Shown here: one piece after another, positions 37,348 through 46,045 of the stretch
Layout of the letters: the number at the start of each line of letters is the position of its first letter
Position numbering within the stretch: the stretch's first letter is position 1
Source of the DNA: Mycobacterium hubeiense
GTDB lineage: Bacteria; Actinomycetota; Actinomycetes; Mycobacteriales; Mycobacteriaceae
Direction of reading: 5' to 3'
Assembly (NCBI RefSeq): GCF_002838065.1
Contig: NZ_PIZU01000001.1
Coordinates: 281,355 to 345,354, forward strand
DNA length: 64,000 nucleotides
Made by a program: the position numbers and the translations under genes
Notes under the pieces: model-generated
What the model saw: only the letters and a program-made list of their open reading frames with translations
Database searches by the model: none
Told to the model about the DNA's origin: nothing

Positions 37348-38790
37348 ATGGCTGACGCAGTGAAGGTTCGCAATTTCATCAACGGCGAGCTCGTCGACTC
37401 CGTCAGCGGTGCGACGATGCCGCTGGTCGATCCCAGCACCGGTGAGGAGTACGGCACCGCGCCGGTTTCCAACGAGCAGGACATCGACAACGCGTATGCC
37501 GCTGCGGCCAAAGCGTTTTCGGAGTGGAAGCGCACGACGCCGTCGCACCGGCAGAAGGCATTGCTCGGTTTCGCCGACGACGTCGAGCGCAACGCCCAGG
37601 CGTTGGTGGAGGCCGAGGGCCGCAACACCGGCAAACCCAACCACGTGACCATGGCCGAAGAGATTCCGCCGATGGTCGACCAGATCCGGTTCTTCGCTGG
37701 TGCGGCAAGGGTTTTGGAAGGCAAGTCGGCCGGCGAGTACATGGAGAACCACACCTCGTGGATCCGCCGTGAGCCCGTCGGCGTCATCGGGCAGGTGGCG
37801 CCGTGGAACTACCCGATGATGATGGCGATCTGGAAGTTCTGTCCGGCGATTGCGGCGGGTAACACGGTCGTGATCAAGCCCAGTGACACCACGCCGGTCA
37901 CCACGGTGATGCTGGCCGAGATCGCGGCCAAGCATTTCCCGCCGGGTGTGCTCAATGTCGTGACCGGCGATCGGGTTACCGGCGCAGCGGTGGTGGCGCA
38001 TCCCACGCCGGAGATGGTGTCGATCACGGGTTCGGTGGCGGCGGGCCGGGCCGTCGCGGTGAGCGCGGGCGGCAATTTGAAGCGCACGCATCTGGAGCTC
38101 GGCGGTAAGGCACCGGTGATCGTGTTCGACGACTGCGATATCGCGTCAGCCGCGGAAGGCATTGCGACCGCGGGCTATTTCAACGCCGGCCAGGACTGTA
38201 CGGCGGCAACACGGGTGCTGGCCCCGTCGCGGATTGCCTCGGATCTGACCGACGCGCTGGCCGAGCAGGCCCGCGGGGCGGCGACCACCTACGGCAGGCC
38301 GGCCGACGATGAGGACGCCTGGGTGCCGCCGGTGAACAACGTGAACCAGATGCAGCGCGTGCTGAGCTTCTTCGAGGACGTGCCGTCGCACGCCAAGGTG
38401 GCGGTGGGCGGAACACGACAGGGCGACAAAGGATTCTATGTCGAGCCGACGGTCATCGGCGGGGTGAAGCAGGAGGATCGGCTGATCCAGGAGGAGATCT
38501 TCGGTCCGGTGATCACCGTGCAGTCGTTCTCCGACGAGGACGAGGCGATCGCGTGGGCGAACGGGGTGCCGTTCGGCCTGGCGTCCTCGGTGTGGACGCG
38601 CGACGTGTCGCGCGCGCTACGGGTATCGGCGGCACTCGATTTCGGCTGCGTGTGGATCAACACGCATATCCCGTTGGTCGCCGAGATGCCGCACGGCGGG
38701 TTCAAGCAGTCCGGCCACGGCAAGGATCTGTCGATGTACGGGCTGGAGGACTACACCCGCATCAAGCACGTAATGGCGTACACGGGCTAG
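37348..38790 (+). CDS. Aldehyde dehydrogenase (gamma-aminobutyraldehyde/succinate-semialdehyde type)
   Basis: A 480-aa NAD(P)-dependent aldehyde dehydrogenase. [30 protein letters not shown] forms the cofactor site, [16 protein letters not shown] holds the base Glu, and [13 protein letters not shown] the catalytic Cys. The sequence resembles gamma-aminobutyraldehyde dehydrogenases (PuuC/PatD group). Beside gabT it could either make GABA from putrescine-derived aldehyde or oxidise the semialdehyde product. ATG 37348 has AAGGAG seven bases upstream. Confidence 0.9.
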   Translation: MADAVKVRNFINGELVDSVSGATMPLVDPSTGEEYGTAPVSNEQDIDNAYAAAAKAFSEWKRTTPSHRQKALLGFADDVERNAQALVEAEGRNTGKPNHVTMAEEIPPMVDQIRFFAGAARVLEGKSAGEYMENHTSWIRREPVGVIGQVAPWNYPMMMAIWKFCPAIAAGNTVVIKPSDTTPVTTVMLAEIAAKHFPPGVLNVVTGDRVTGAAVVAHPTPEMVSITGSVAAGRAVAVSAGGNLKRTHLELGGKAPVIVFDDCDIASAAEGIATAGYFNAGQDCTAATRVLAPSRIASDLTDALAEQARGAATTYGRPADDEDAWVPPVNNVNQMQRVLSFFEDVPSHAKVAVGGTRQGDKGFYVEPTVIGGVKQEDRLIQEEIFGPVITVQSFSDEDEAIAWANGVPFGLASSVWTRDVSRALRVSAALDFGCVWINTHIPLVAEMPHGGFKQSGHGKDLSMYGLEDYTRIKHVMAYTG

Positions 38791-38830
38791 CTTTTCGCGA
38801 TTTGTGGAGTCTTGGCCGGGGTCGCGCGGC

Positions 38831-39268
38831 TCAGCCAAGCAATGCGTCGGGCGTGTCCCACCCAACACCGTCAAAGCGGCTGAAATCGCTGTCATAGCTG
38901 ACGATTCCCGCACGGTGTTCGATCGCCAGCGCGGCCAGATGGCCGTCGTTGACGAGGTTGCCGCCGGTACCCACCCGGTCCAGGAGTCCCGAAAGGACGT
39001 CGGCGTGGCGCGGCGTGGGACCAACGACCACCGAGCCCGGCGCATCACACCAGTCAGTGACTTGGCGCATCGCCTCGCCGACCCCGAGCGGCGCCGGGAA
39101 CAATCCCTGCTTGGTGACGAGTCGTATGAATGCCAGCAACGGGACCCAGGCAAGGCCAACGGTGTCGGCACCCGACAGTGCGCCGTCGAGCCAACGCTTG
39201 GACGCGCTGTGATGTTCGCTGGCGGTATTGACGGCGTAGAGCAGGACGTTCGCGTCGACGATCCTCAT
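38831..39268 (-). CDS. vapC: VapC-type PIN-domain toxin
   Basis: A 145-aa PIN ribonuclease: DANVLLYAVN supplies the first catalytic Asp, WVPLLAFIRLVTKQ the conserved middle with Arg, GNLVNDGHLAALAIEHRAGIVSYDSDFSRF the remaining acidic residues. It would cleave tRNA or rRNA when free of antitoxin. The ATG overlaps the vapB stop (ATGA). Intact toxin with all acidic residues. It is convergent with the aldehyde dehydrogenase gene. Confidence 0.92.
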   Translation of the reverse strand: MRIVDANVLLYAVNTASEHHSASKRWLDGALSGADTVGLAWVPLLAFIRLVTKQGLFPAPLGVGEAMRQVTDWCDAPGSVVVGPTPRHADVLSGLLDRVGTGGNLVNDGHLAALAIEHRAGIVSYDSDFSRFDGVGWDTPDALLG

Positions 39269-39519
39269 GCGCCGCGACGCTGACGGCGAATCAATTCCTC
39301 GTCCTCCAACTCAGCCGCAACCTGCAGCGCCCGGTCGAGATTCACCGTCGGGACACCGAGGTCGGCGCTTTTGGTCTCGAACGGGGGCGGCGCCGGCCGA
39401 TGTCGCGCGCCTTCGCGGATCGCATCGTTGAGGGCCTTCTTGAACGACACGCCGCGCTCCTTCATGAGTCGCTGGACCAGAGCAAGGGTGTCGTCGTCCA
39501 GCGTCACGGTCGTCCGCAT
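39265..39519 (-). CDS. vapB: VapB-type ribbon-helix-helix antitoxin
   Basis: An 84-aa antitoxin: MRTTVTLDDDTLALVQRLMKERGVSFKKALNDAIREGARH is a ribbon-helix-helix DNA-binding domain, and the C-terminal region (NLDRALQVAAELEDEELIRRQRRGA) should wrap the toxin. I chose ATG 39519, which gives the usual MRTTVTL opening; an ATG at 39531 would lie inside the operator. A TATGCT (39532-39527) fits a -10 for a leaderless start at 39519. Confidence 0.9.
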   Translation of the reverse strand: MRTTVTLDDDTLALVQRLMKERGVSFKKALNDAIREGARHRPAPPPFETKSADLGVPTVNLDRALQVAAELEDEELIRRQRRGA

Positions 39520-39522
39520 GCT

Positions 39523-39561
39523 TGACAGCATAGCATCAATTGAGATGATGCTTTGCTGTCA
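39523..39561. promoter_or_regulatory. VapBC operator: 15-bp inverted repeat over the promoter
   Basis: TGACAGCATAGCATC (39523-39537) and GATGCTTTGCTGTCA (39547-39561) are inverted arms with one mismatch and a 9-bp spacer. The proximal arm covers the candidate -10 and ends 3 bp before the vapB ATG. Size and position fit a VapBC autoregulatory operator. Confidence 0.8.
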
Positions 39562-39585
39562 TTCTGCGTGGCCCACCACTGAGCA

Positions 39586-39643
39586 CGAGCAGACGCAGAC
39601 TCGCACGATTCGCTACACGAACGTGCGAGTCTGCGTCTGCTCG
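39586..39643. terminator. Very long perfect hairpin downstream of the membrane protein gene
   Basis: The arms 39586-39607 and 39622-39643 are perfect 22-bp inverted repeats (CGAGCAGACGCAGACT... on the left). The stem continues, after a one-base bulge, with TTCG/CGAA around a five-base loop (CTACA). It starts 8 bp beyond the 3' end of the minus-strand membrane protein gene (39651) and points towards vapB, so it probably terminates that transcript and insulates vapBC. It may belong to a dispersed mycobacterial hairpin family. Confidence 0.75.
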
Positions 39644-39650
39644 CCAGGGT

Positions 39651-40289
39651 CTAGTGCGCCGGCGTGTGGCGACGGCCGAACATGTCGCGCCAGCTGCGAT
39701 GCCGCGGCTCGGGTTGAGCTGTCGCGGTCGTCGGCGCCTCCTCAGTCGTCGTCGCCGTCTCCGCCACAGGCTGCGGCTGTGCGGCCGCTGCGACCGGGCG
39801 CTGCGCGAACTCGACGTCACGCACACTGCGCACCGACAAGCGACCCAGCGCCAACGCACCAAGGAACACGATCAGCGCGCCCAGGCCGTAGAAGTACGTC
39901 AGCTCCAACCACACCCGCTTGGTTTCACCCGCGGCCACCGGAGTGCCCGGATTGCCGAGACCGAGCGGCCCCGCCAGAGCCCGCCCGATGACGAACCATG
40001 CGCCGGCCAGCACCGTCAGCCACCCGCCGAACATCGCGGTCGCGCGATTGGCCGATGTCATCAGCAGAAAACCACCCAGCACGGTCACCGCGCCGGGCAG
40101 CACCTCGAGCCAGCCGCGAGCGCTCGTCCACGTCCACTCCTGGTCGGGTGTGAACGCGAAGTCGAAGTACGGCCCGACGAACGGGATCAGCGCACCCCAG
40201 ACGCCCAGCAGGATCAGCAAGAATCCGCTGGCCGCTCCGCGACTGCGCGGCATGTGCAACCGGCCGCCGCGGGTATCAAAGTCACTCAT
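39651..40289 (-). CDS. Four-TM membrane protein of unknown function
   Basis: A 212-aa protein with a short basic N-terminus, four hydrophobic helices (GFLLILLGVWGALIPFVGPYFDF, VLPGAVTVLGGFLLMTSAN, GGWLTVLAGAWFVIGRALAGPL, YFYGLGALIVFLGALALGRL) and a cytoplasmic tail of about 60 residues rich in Ala, Thr, Glu and Pro. I do not recognise the family beyond a general mycobacterial membrane protein. The ATG has AAGGAGG five bases upstream, one of the best ribosome sites in the window. A 22-bp hairpin follows. Confidence 0.8.
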   Translation of the reverse strand: MSDFDTRGGRLHMPRSRGAASGFLLILLGVWGALIPFVGPYFDFAFTPDQEWTWTSARGWLEVLPGAVTVLGGFLLMTSANRATAMFGGWLTVLAGAWFVIGRALAGPLGLGNPGTPVAAGETKRVWLELTYFYGLGALIVFLGALALGRLSVRSVRDVEFAQRPVAAAAQPQPVAETATTTEEAPTTATAQPEPRHRSWRDMFGRRHTPAH

Positions 40290-40356
40290 GATGCCTCCTT
40301 TGCAACTGATCGGGTACCCAGCCCGGGCAGACGTGTAACGCGCTTACGGTGGCGGT

Positions 40357-40983
40357 ATGCGTATCGATCCGATTACGACGCGCGATGTGCTGGCCGATGC
40401 CTGGGAACGGTGGACGCGCAGATGCACCGAACTGACGCCCGATGAATGGTCGACAACGACCCGCTGCAAGCCGTGGGATGTCGGCGCGCTGATCGCGCAC
40501 GCTTGTCCGTCCCCAGAGCTGTTCGACACGCTCGACAACGCGACAATCGACGGTCACGCCATCGTCACCGACGCCGCCGAGATGTTGCGGCGCTTCAACG
40601 CCCCTGACGGTCCCGCACACACCATGGCCGACGACATCGCCGACCGCGCGGTGTCGGAGGCCCCGGCCCTGACGCCCGACGCCGCTGCCGAGCGGTTCAC
40701 TGCGAGCGCGGACCGGCTGCGGGCTACGGCCATGTCGGATGAGACGGTCGTCAGCTATCCGGTCGTCGGCAGCACCACCTTGGCCGTGATCGCCGAAGTG
40801 GCGCTGATGGAGGCTACGGTGCACCTGCTGGATCTCGCCGCTGCCGTCGGCGGCATTGAGCCATCCGCCGAGGCGCTCACTGCCACAAGGGATCTCCTGA
40901 TCGCGTGGCCCGACGCGACGGCCGCCGTCGAAGTGCTCGCCGGCCGCGCCGCACCCGAGAAGGCCGTGCCCGCAATTCGTTAG
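40357..40983 (+). CDS. Mycothiol-dependent maleylpyruvate isomerase-type (DinB fold) protein
   Basis: A 208-aa protein: WERWTRRCTELTPDEWSTTTRCKPWDVGALIAHA is the metal-binding N-terminal region of the mycothiol maleylpyruvate isomerase N-terminal domain family, and EVALMEATVHLLDLAAAVGG the matching third helix. The usual His pattern is altered (ALIAHACPSPE keeps one His). Members use mycothiol for isomerisation or transfer; many are uncharacterised. The stop overlaps that of the convergent hydrolase (TTAG). Confidence 0.75.
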   Translation: MRIDPITTRDVLADAWERWTRRCTELTPDEWSTTTRCKPWDVGALIAHACPSPELFDTLDNATIDGHAIVTDAAEMLRRFNAPDGPAHTMADDIADRAVSEAPALTPDAAAERFTASADRLRATAMSDETVVSYPVVGSTTLAVIAEVALMEATVHLLDLAAAVGGIEPSAEALTATRDLLIAWPDATAAVEVLAGRAAPEKAVPAIR

Positions 40984-41889
40984 CCCCGCCGCACCCGCTC
41001 GACGATGTCAATGATGTTGTCTGCGACAAACTTTGGCTCGTACAGCATCATGTTGTGGCCGCTGCCGGTCGAGACGATGTTCACGGTGCCAAGAGCGGCG
41101 GCCAGCATGCTGTTCGCTTGGTGAATCTGTGCCTGTGTGTAGTTGTCCGGCCTCAGCGCCTCCGGCGGCGCGAATTTGTCAGAGCTGAGCACAATGGCCG
41201 GCACCACGGGCAGCGGCGGCGCCGCACCGATACGCGCAAATGCGTCGTCCACGAGGACGGCTTCATCTCCGGGCTCAGGCGGGGTGGCACTGTCACGCTG
41301 AAATGCGGCGTTCTGCTCGGGAGTCCCGACGGCCGGCAGAAATTCCGAAACCCCATCGACCATGACGATGCCGGCGACCAGCTCCGGATGGCTGCGCGCC
41401 AAGAGGTCGAGCACGAGACCGCCGTAAGAGTGTCCGACGAACACGAACGGTCCGGGCAATTGCGCGGCGTCGATCAGCGCGACGACATCGTCGACGTCTT
41501 GTTGGATGCCATGTGGTTGCGGCACCTCGGTGGATCGGTCGTCACCGTCCGGCCGGGTGTTGGGCCGATCGTATGCACACACTTGCGTGGTTCGCGCCAC
41601 GGTGGGTTGCACGGCGTCTGGGCTGGCAACGAACGTGGCCTGCGTGATGATGTCATACGGTGACGACCTGATCGGATCATCCTGCGGCACAATGACATTC
41701 CACGCTTCAGCGTAGCTTCCTTTGCCCGGAATGATGAACACCGTCGGCGCGCCTGCGCCCTGGCATTCCAGATACAGCTTCCGGCCATTGCCGATGTCGA
41801 CCAGCCCGGCAGGTGCGGCCGCAGCCTGTCCGCACCCCCCGAAAAAACATGGCGAGCGGCAGCAGCAGGACGGCGAGTGATCGCCTCAC
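40980..41889 (-). pseudogene. Lipoprotein alpha/beta hydrolase, frameshifted near the N-terminus
   Basis: From GTG 41889 the frame encodes a signal (RRSLAVLLLPLAMFF) and then goes out of register at the TTTTTT-C-GGGGGG tract (about 41836-41848). Removing one T gives MFFGGCGQAAAAPAGLVDIG, a proper lipobox leading into the alpha/beta hydrolase, whose frame runs to 40980. Visible there are VFIIPGKGSYAEAWN (oxyanion), FVFVGHSYGGLVLDLLA (nucleophile Ser in GHSYG) and GSGHNMMLYEP (catalytic His). A shorter product from about 41741 would lack export. Decay, phase variation or sequencing error are all possible. Confidence 0.75.
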
Positions 41890-41921
41890 ACAGCGACGCT
41901 ACACGCGTCCGCTGAGCGCGA

Positions 41922-42989
41922 TCAGTCGAACAGGACCGGCTGCCCCAGGCCGCCGATGCCGGGAGGCGGGCTCAGGCCCAGATGCGTCCACGCCTGCGCC
42001 GTCGCGACGCGGCCGCGCGGCGTGCGGGCGATCATGCCCGCACGCACCAGGAACGGTTCGCAGACCTCTTCGACGGTGGCGGCTTCCTCGCCCACTGCCA
42101 CTGCCAGTGTCGACACGCCCACTGGGCCGCCACCGAAGCTGCGGGTGAGCGCGGACAACACCGCGCGGTCCAACCGATCGAGACCGAGCTCGTCGACGTC
42201 GTAGACCTCCAAAGCGGACTTTGCGATATCCCGCGTGATGATCCCGTCGGCGCGGACTTCGGCGTAGTCACGGACCCGGCGCAGCAGCCGGTTGGCGATG
42301 CGTGGGGTGCCGCGGGACCGACGGGCGATCTCCGCGCCCGCGTCGGCGCCCACCTCGATGCCCAGGATGCCGGCCGACCGCGCCAACACCCGCTCCAGCT
42401 CGGCGGGCTCATAGAAATCCATGTGCGCAGTGAACCCGAATCGATCGCGCAGCGGGCCGGTCAGCGCACCGGACCGGGTGGTCGCGCCAACCAACGTGAA
42501 GGGAGCGACCTCCAGCGGAATCGACGTCGCGCCAGGGCCTTTGCCCACGACAACGTCGACGCGGAAGTCCTCCATCGCCAGGTAGAGCATCTCCTCGGCG
42601 GGCCGCGCGATGCGGTGGATCTCATCGATGAACAACACATCGTGCTCGACGAGGTTGGACAGCATCGCGGCCAGATCACCCGCACGTTCCAGCGCCGGAC
42701 CCGACGTGACCCGCAGCGACGAGCCGAGCTCGGCGGCGATGATCATCGCCAGCGAGGTCTTGCCCAGCCCGGGCGGGCCTGACAACAGAATGTGATCCGG
42801 TGTGCCGCCACGGTTTTTCGCGCCCTCGATGACGAGCTGTAGTTGTTCACGCACTCGCGGTTGGCCGATGAACTCGCGCAGCGAACGCGGCCGCAGGCTG
42901 GCGTCGATGTCGCCCTCGCCGACGGTCAGCGCCGGCGAGACGTCGCGTTCCTCGACGTCCGCGAAATCCGGGTCTTCGAAACGGCCCAT
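41922..42989 (-). CDS. ruvB: Holliday junction branch migration helicase RuvB
   Basis: This 355-aa AAA+ motor has Walker [16 protein letters not shown], Walker [10 protein letters not shown], sensor [19 protein letters not shown] and the C-terminal winged helix [20 protein letters not shown]. It drives branch migration with RuvA. The ATG shares one base with the ruvA stop. Last gene of ruvCAB. Confidence 0.97.
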   Translation of the reverse strand: MGRFEDPDFADVEERDVSPALTVGEGDIDASLRPRSLREFIGQPRVREQLQLVIEGAKNRGGTPDHILLSGPPGLGKTSLAMIIAAELGSSLRVTSGPALERAGDLAAMLSNLVEHDVLFIDEIHRIARPAEEMLYLAMEDFRVDVVVGKGPGATSIPLEVAPFTLVGATTRSGALTGPLRDRFGFTAHMDFYEPAELERVLARSAGILGIEVGADAGAEIARRSRGTPRIANRLLRRVRDYAEVRADGIITRDIAKSALEVYDVDELGLDRLDRAVLSALTRSFGGGPVGVSTLAVAVGEEAATVEEVCEPFLVRAGMIARTPRGRVATAQAWTHLGLSPPPGIGGLGQPVLFD

Positions 42990-43579
42990 CAGTTCTTACC
43001 CAGCATCGACAATGCGGCCCGCAGTGCGCTCGACGTGGTGGCTTCGGGTTCGTTGGCCAGCACCTTGTCGGTGGCCTCTTCGGCTTGTTTGGCCGCAAAT
43101 CCAAGCCCGACAAGCGCTTCCACCACCGGGCCGCGCACGCCGTGGCCGTTCAACGCCACCGCGCCCGCGGCGGCCGTCACAGGTCCGATCTTGTCGCGCA
43201 GTTCGAGCACGATCCGCTCGGCCCCGCGCTTGCCGATGCCTGGTACCCGCGTCAGGGCGGCGACGTCGCCGTCGGCCAGGGCCTGCCGCAGCGCGGACGC
43301 GTCGTACACCGCCAGCGTGGCCAGCGCGATCTTTGGGCCCACGCCCGAGACACCCAACAGCGTCAGGAACAGATCGCGGGCATCGGCGTCGGCGAAGCCG
43401 TACAGCGTCATCGAGTCTTCGCGCACGATCATCGCGGTGATCAGCCGCGCTTCGCTCCCCCGCCGCAGCGTGGCCAGCGTCGACGGGGTGGCCATCACCT
43501 TGTAGCCGACGCCGGACGCCTCGATCACCACGTGATCCAACGCGATGTCGAGCACTTCCCCGCGTACCGACGCGATCAT
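42989..43579 (-). CDS. ruvA: Holliday junction DNA-binding subunit RuvA
   Basis: A 196-aa protein with the N-terminal OB fold ([28 protein letters not shown]), two helix-hairpin-helix motifs ([19 protein letters not shown] and [21 protein letters not shown]) and the C-terminal RuvB-binding domain ([22 protein letters not shown]). It binds four-way junctions. The ATG overlaps the ruvC stop by 4 nt. Confidence 0.97.
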   Translation of the reverse strand: MIASVRGEVLDIALDHVVIEASGVGYKVMATPSTLATLRRGSEARLITAMIVREDSMTLYGFADADARDLFLTLLGVSGVGPKIALATLAVYDASALRQALADGDVAALTRVPGIGKRGAERIVLELRDKIGPVTAAAGAVALNGHGVRGPVVEALVGLGFAAKQAEEATDKVLANEPEATTSSALRAALSMLGKN

Positions 43580-44130
43580 CGGGCCGCCTTCACCTTGGCC
43601 GCGTACTTGCGGCGCGCCTCGGCCGCCTGCGCCTCCGCGGCGGCCATCCGCGCAAGCATCGGGGCCCGCCAGCAGTGGCAGATCGCCAGCGCGAGTGCAT
43701 CGGCAGCGTCGGCGGGTGTCGGTTTGGTTTGCAGCGCAAGGATTTTGGTGACCATGGCGGTGACTTGGGCTTTGTTCGCGTTTCCGTTGCCGGTGACGGC
43801 GGCCTTCACTTCGCTGGGAGTGTGGAAGTGCACATCGATGCCACGCCGGGCCGCGGCGACCGCGATGACCCCGCCGGCCTGCGCGGTGCCCATCACCGTC
43901 GAGACATTCTGCTGCGAGAACACCCGCTCGATGGCCAGCACGTCGGGCTTGTGGGTGTCCATCCAGTGTTCGACAGTGTCGCTGATGGTGAGCAGCCGGA
44001 TTTGCAGGGCCTCGTCGGCGGGCGTGCGGACAACGTCGACATCCAGGGCGATCACCTGCCGGCCGCGCCCGCTTTCGATGACGGACAGGCCGCAGCGCGT
44101 CAACCCGGGATCGACTCCCATCACCCGCAC
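43576..44130 (-). CDS. ruvC: Crossover junction endodeoxyribonuclease RuvC
   Basis: A 184-aa resolvase: [19 protein letters not shown] carries the first catalytic Asp (D7), [25 protein letters not shown] the Glu, and [14 protein letters not shown] the C-terminal acidic pair. It resolves Holliday junctions. GTG 44130 gives the family N-terminus; a LexA box lies 14-29 bp upstream, so ruvCAB should be SOS-inducible. Confidence 0.96.
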   Translation of the reverse strand: MRVMGVDPGLTRCGLSVIESGRGRQVIALDVDVVRTPADEALQIRLLTISDTVEHWMDTHKPDVLAIERVFSQQNVSTVMGTAQAGGVIAVAAARRGIDVHFHTPSEVKAAVTGNGNANKAQVTAMVTKILALQTKPTPADAADALALAICHCWRAPMLARMAAAEAQAAEARRKYAAKVKAAR

Positions 44131-44143
44131 GCCAGCCCCTTCG

Positions 44144-44159
44144 TAGAACAGCTGTTCGA
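44144..44159 (-). promoter_or_regulatory. SOS (LexA) box of ruvCAB
   Basis: Read on the minus strand this is TCGAACAGCTGTTCTA, one base from the perfect box TCGAAC-N4-GTTCGA. It sits 14 bp before the ruvC GTG. SOS control of ruvC is known in mycobacteria, which supports the call. Confidence 0.85.
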
Positions 44160-44205
44160 GAGCCTAGCGCGGCCGGCCGACAGCTCGTGGTAGGACACGC
44201 GGGCG

Positions 44206-45072
44206 CTAACCCACTGCCAGGCGGGCGATCGCCCCGGTCTCCAAAGCAATCCAGATAGCGCCGTCCGGGCCCACGGTCAGGCCGTGCGGTTCGCATGACG
44301 GATCGGGCAACGCGTAGGTGTCGATAGCGCCGGCCGGGCTGATGCGACCGATGCGGCCGCTGGCCCATTCGGTGTACCAGCAGCAACCATCTGAACCCGC
44401 GGTGACGGCGTGCGGGCGAGCCGTGCGGTCGGGCAGCGCGAATTCGGTGATCTCCCCGTCGACCGTGATGCGGCCGATCTGGCCCGCGCCGATCTCGGCG
44501 AACCACAAAGCACCTTCACAGCAGGCGATGCCGACTGGGCCGGCGTCCTCGGCGGGCACCGCGTACGTTGTGACGGCTCCGTCGGTCGTGATCCGGCCGA
44601 CGGCGTTGGCTGTGTTCATCGTGAACCACAGGGCGTCGTCGGGGCCGGCGGTGATCATCGACGGGAAGGCTCCGTGCGTCGGCAGCTCGAATTCGGTGAC
44701 CACGCCGTCGCCATCGAGGCGGCCGATGCGGCCGGCATTCATCTCCGTGAACCACAGCGCGCGGTCCGGTCCGCACGCGATGCCGAAGGGCGATGCATCT
44801 GGCGTGGGGACATCGAACATGGTGATCTCGCCGGCAATTGTGATGCGGCCGATGCGGTTTGCCTGTGATTCGGTGAACCACAGCGCACCGTCCGGTCCCG
44901 TGGTAATCAAGGACGGACGGCCCGACGGCGTATCAAGCGGGTAGGTACTGTAGTCGCCGCTCACCGTCAGCCGGCCTATCCGGCCTGCATGAATTTCGGT
45001 GCACCACAGCGCATTGTCCGGGCCGGCCGTGATGCCGTACGGCGCCGCCCCGATCGGATATGCCGAAATCAC
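44206..45072 (-). CDS. Virginiamycin B lyase (Vgb)-like beta-propeller protein
   Basis: A 288-aa seven-bladed propeller with repeated [20 protein letters not shown] units. Residues matching the catalytic set of Vgb, as I recall it, are present with constant offset: Tyr12 (APYGITAGP), His221 (RPHAVTAG), and Glu261 and His263 ([12 protein letters not shown]). Vgb opens the streptogramin B ring by elimination. Alternatively it could be a non-lytic member of this widespread family. GTG 45072 overlaps the yebC stop (GTGA), so it is translated from the yebC message. Confidence 0.87.
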   Translation of the reverse strand: MISAYPIGAAPYGITAGPDNALWCTEIHAGRIGRLTVSGDYSTYPLDTPSGRPSLITTGPDGALWFTESQANRIGRITIAGEITMFDVPTPDASPFGIACGPDRALWFTEMNAGRIGRLDGDGVVTEFELPTHGAFPSMITAGPDDALWFTMNTANAVGRITTDGAVTTYAVPAEDAGPVGIACCEGALWFAEIGAGQIGRITVDGEITEFALPDRTARPHAVTAGSDGCCWYTEWASGRIGRISPAGAIDTYALPDPSCEPHGLTVGPDGAIWIALETGAIARLAVG

Positions 45073-45824
45073 TCCTCGTCGAGTGCGGCTGCGACGTCGT
45101 CGGGGATGTCCATGTTGGTGTAGACATCCTGCACGTCGTCGCTGTCCTCGAGCGCGTCCACCAGCTTGAGCACCTTACGGGCGCCTTCGAGATCGACGGG
45201 CACCGTCACCGACGGCTGGAAGCTGGCCTCGGCCGACTCATAATCGATGCCGGCGTCCTGCAATGCCGTCCGGACTGCGACCAAATCGCCCGGCTCACAA
45301 ATGATTTCGAAGCTGTCATCGAGATCGTTGATCTCCTCGGCACCCGCTTCGAGCACCGCCGTCAACACGTCGTCCTCGGTCAGCCCGTTCTTCTCCAGCG
45401 TCACCACGCCTTTGCGGGAGAACAGGTACGCCACCGAACCCGGGTCGGCCATGCTGCCGCCGTTACGGGTCATCGCCACGCGCACCTCACCGGCGGCACG
45501 GTTGCGGTTGTCGGTCAGGCACTCGATCAGCACCGCGACACCGTTGGGCCCGTAACCCTCGTAGGTGATGCTCTGGTAGTCCGCGCCGCCGGCCTCCTCG
45601 CCCGCGCCACGCTTGCGGGCCCGCTCGATGTTGTCGTTGGGCACCGAGTTCTTCTTGGCCTTCTGGATGGCGTCATACAGCGTCGGGTTACCTGCTGGAT
45701 CACCACCGCCGACGCGGGCGGCGACCTCGATGTTCTTGATCAGCCTGGCAAAGTTCTTGCCGCGGCGCGCATCGATGATCGCCTTCTTGTGCTTGGTCGT
45801 GGCCCACTTGGAATGGCCGCTCAT
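45069..45824 (-). CDS. YebC/PmpR family regulatory/translation factor
   Basis: A 251-aa protein: [53 protein letters not shown] is the conserved N-terminal domain, and [28 protein letters not shown] and [11 protein letters not shown] the middle domain. YebC proteins have been described as DNA-binding regulators and as ribosome-associated factors. It precedes the Vgb-like gene and ruvCAB on the same strand. It has a short duplicated 12-bp unit in its 5' leader. Confidence 0.95.
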   Translation of the reverse strand: MSGHSKWATTKHKKAIIDARRGKNFARLIKNIEVAARVGGGDPAGNPTLYDAIQKAKKNSVPNDNIERARKRGAGEEAGGADYQSITYEGYGPNGVAVLIECLTDNRNRAAGEVRVAMTRNGGSMADPGSVAYLFSRKGVVTLEKNGLTEDDVLTAVLEAGAEEINDLDDSFEIICEPGDLVAVRTALQDAGIDYESAEASFQPSVTVPVDLEGARKVLKLVDALEDSDDVQDVYTNMDIPDDVAAALDEE

Positions 45825-45842
45825 GCCGTTAGAACTCGCTCT

Positions 45843-45864
45843 CTAGAAGTCCTGCTAGAAGTCC
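45843..45864. repeat. Tandem 12-bp repeat in the yebC leader
   Basis: CTAGAAGTCC occurs at 45843-45852 and again at 45855-45864, spaced by TG, giving two 12-bp units 19-40 bp upstream of the yebC ATG. It could be a duplicated protein or ribosome contact site, or chance. Confidence 0.5.
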
Positions 45865-45975
45865 GACCACCGAGTTTACGTGGACGTTTGCGTGCTACCG
45901 ATGCGGTACCCACTACGCGCGCACATGCGTGGCAGGCCCAAGTTGTTAGCTAAGCCACACGACTTCCGCATCGAA

Positions 45976-45991
45976 CTTACTCTGAAGTAAG
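45976..45991. promoter_or_regulatory. Palindrome upstream of the acyl-CoA dehydrogenase gene
   Basis: CTTACT-CTGA-AGTAAG is a perfect 6-bp inverted repeat 55-70 bp before the ATG at 46046. Its AT-rich arms in a GC-rich intergenic region suggest an operator of a TetR- or GntR-type fatty acid regulator. No regulator gene adjoins. Confidence 0.5.
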
Positions 45992-46045
45992 GTGGGATTC
46001 GAGCAATAAAGAAGCGCGGATCACCATAGGAAAGGACCGCGACTT

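Noticed and set aside
38791..38830. Short CGCGA/TCGCG inverted repeat between the aldehyde dehydrogenase and vapC genes
   Set aside because: Five-base arms with a long loop in GC-rich DNA are expected by chance.
40335..40347. GTAA-N5-TTAC near the start of the mycothiol-family gene
   Set aside because: Only 4-bp arms; not distinguishable from chance.
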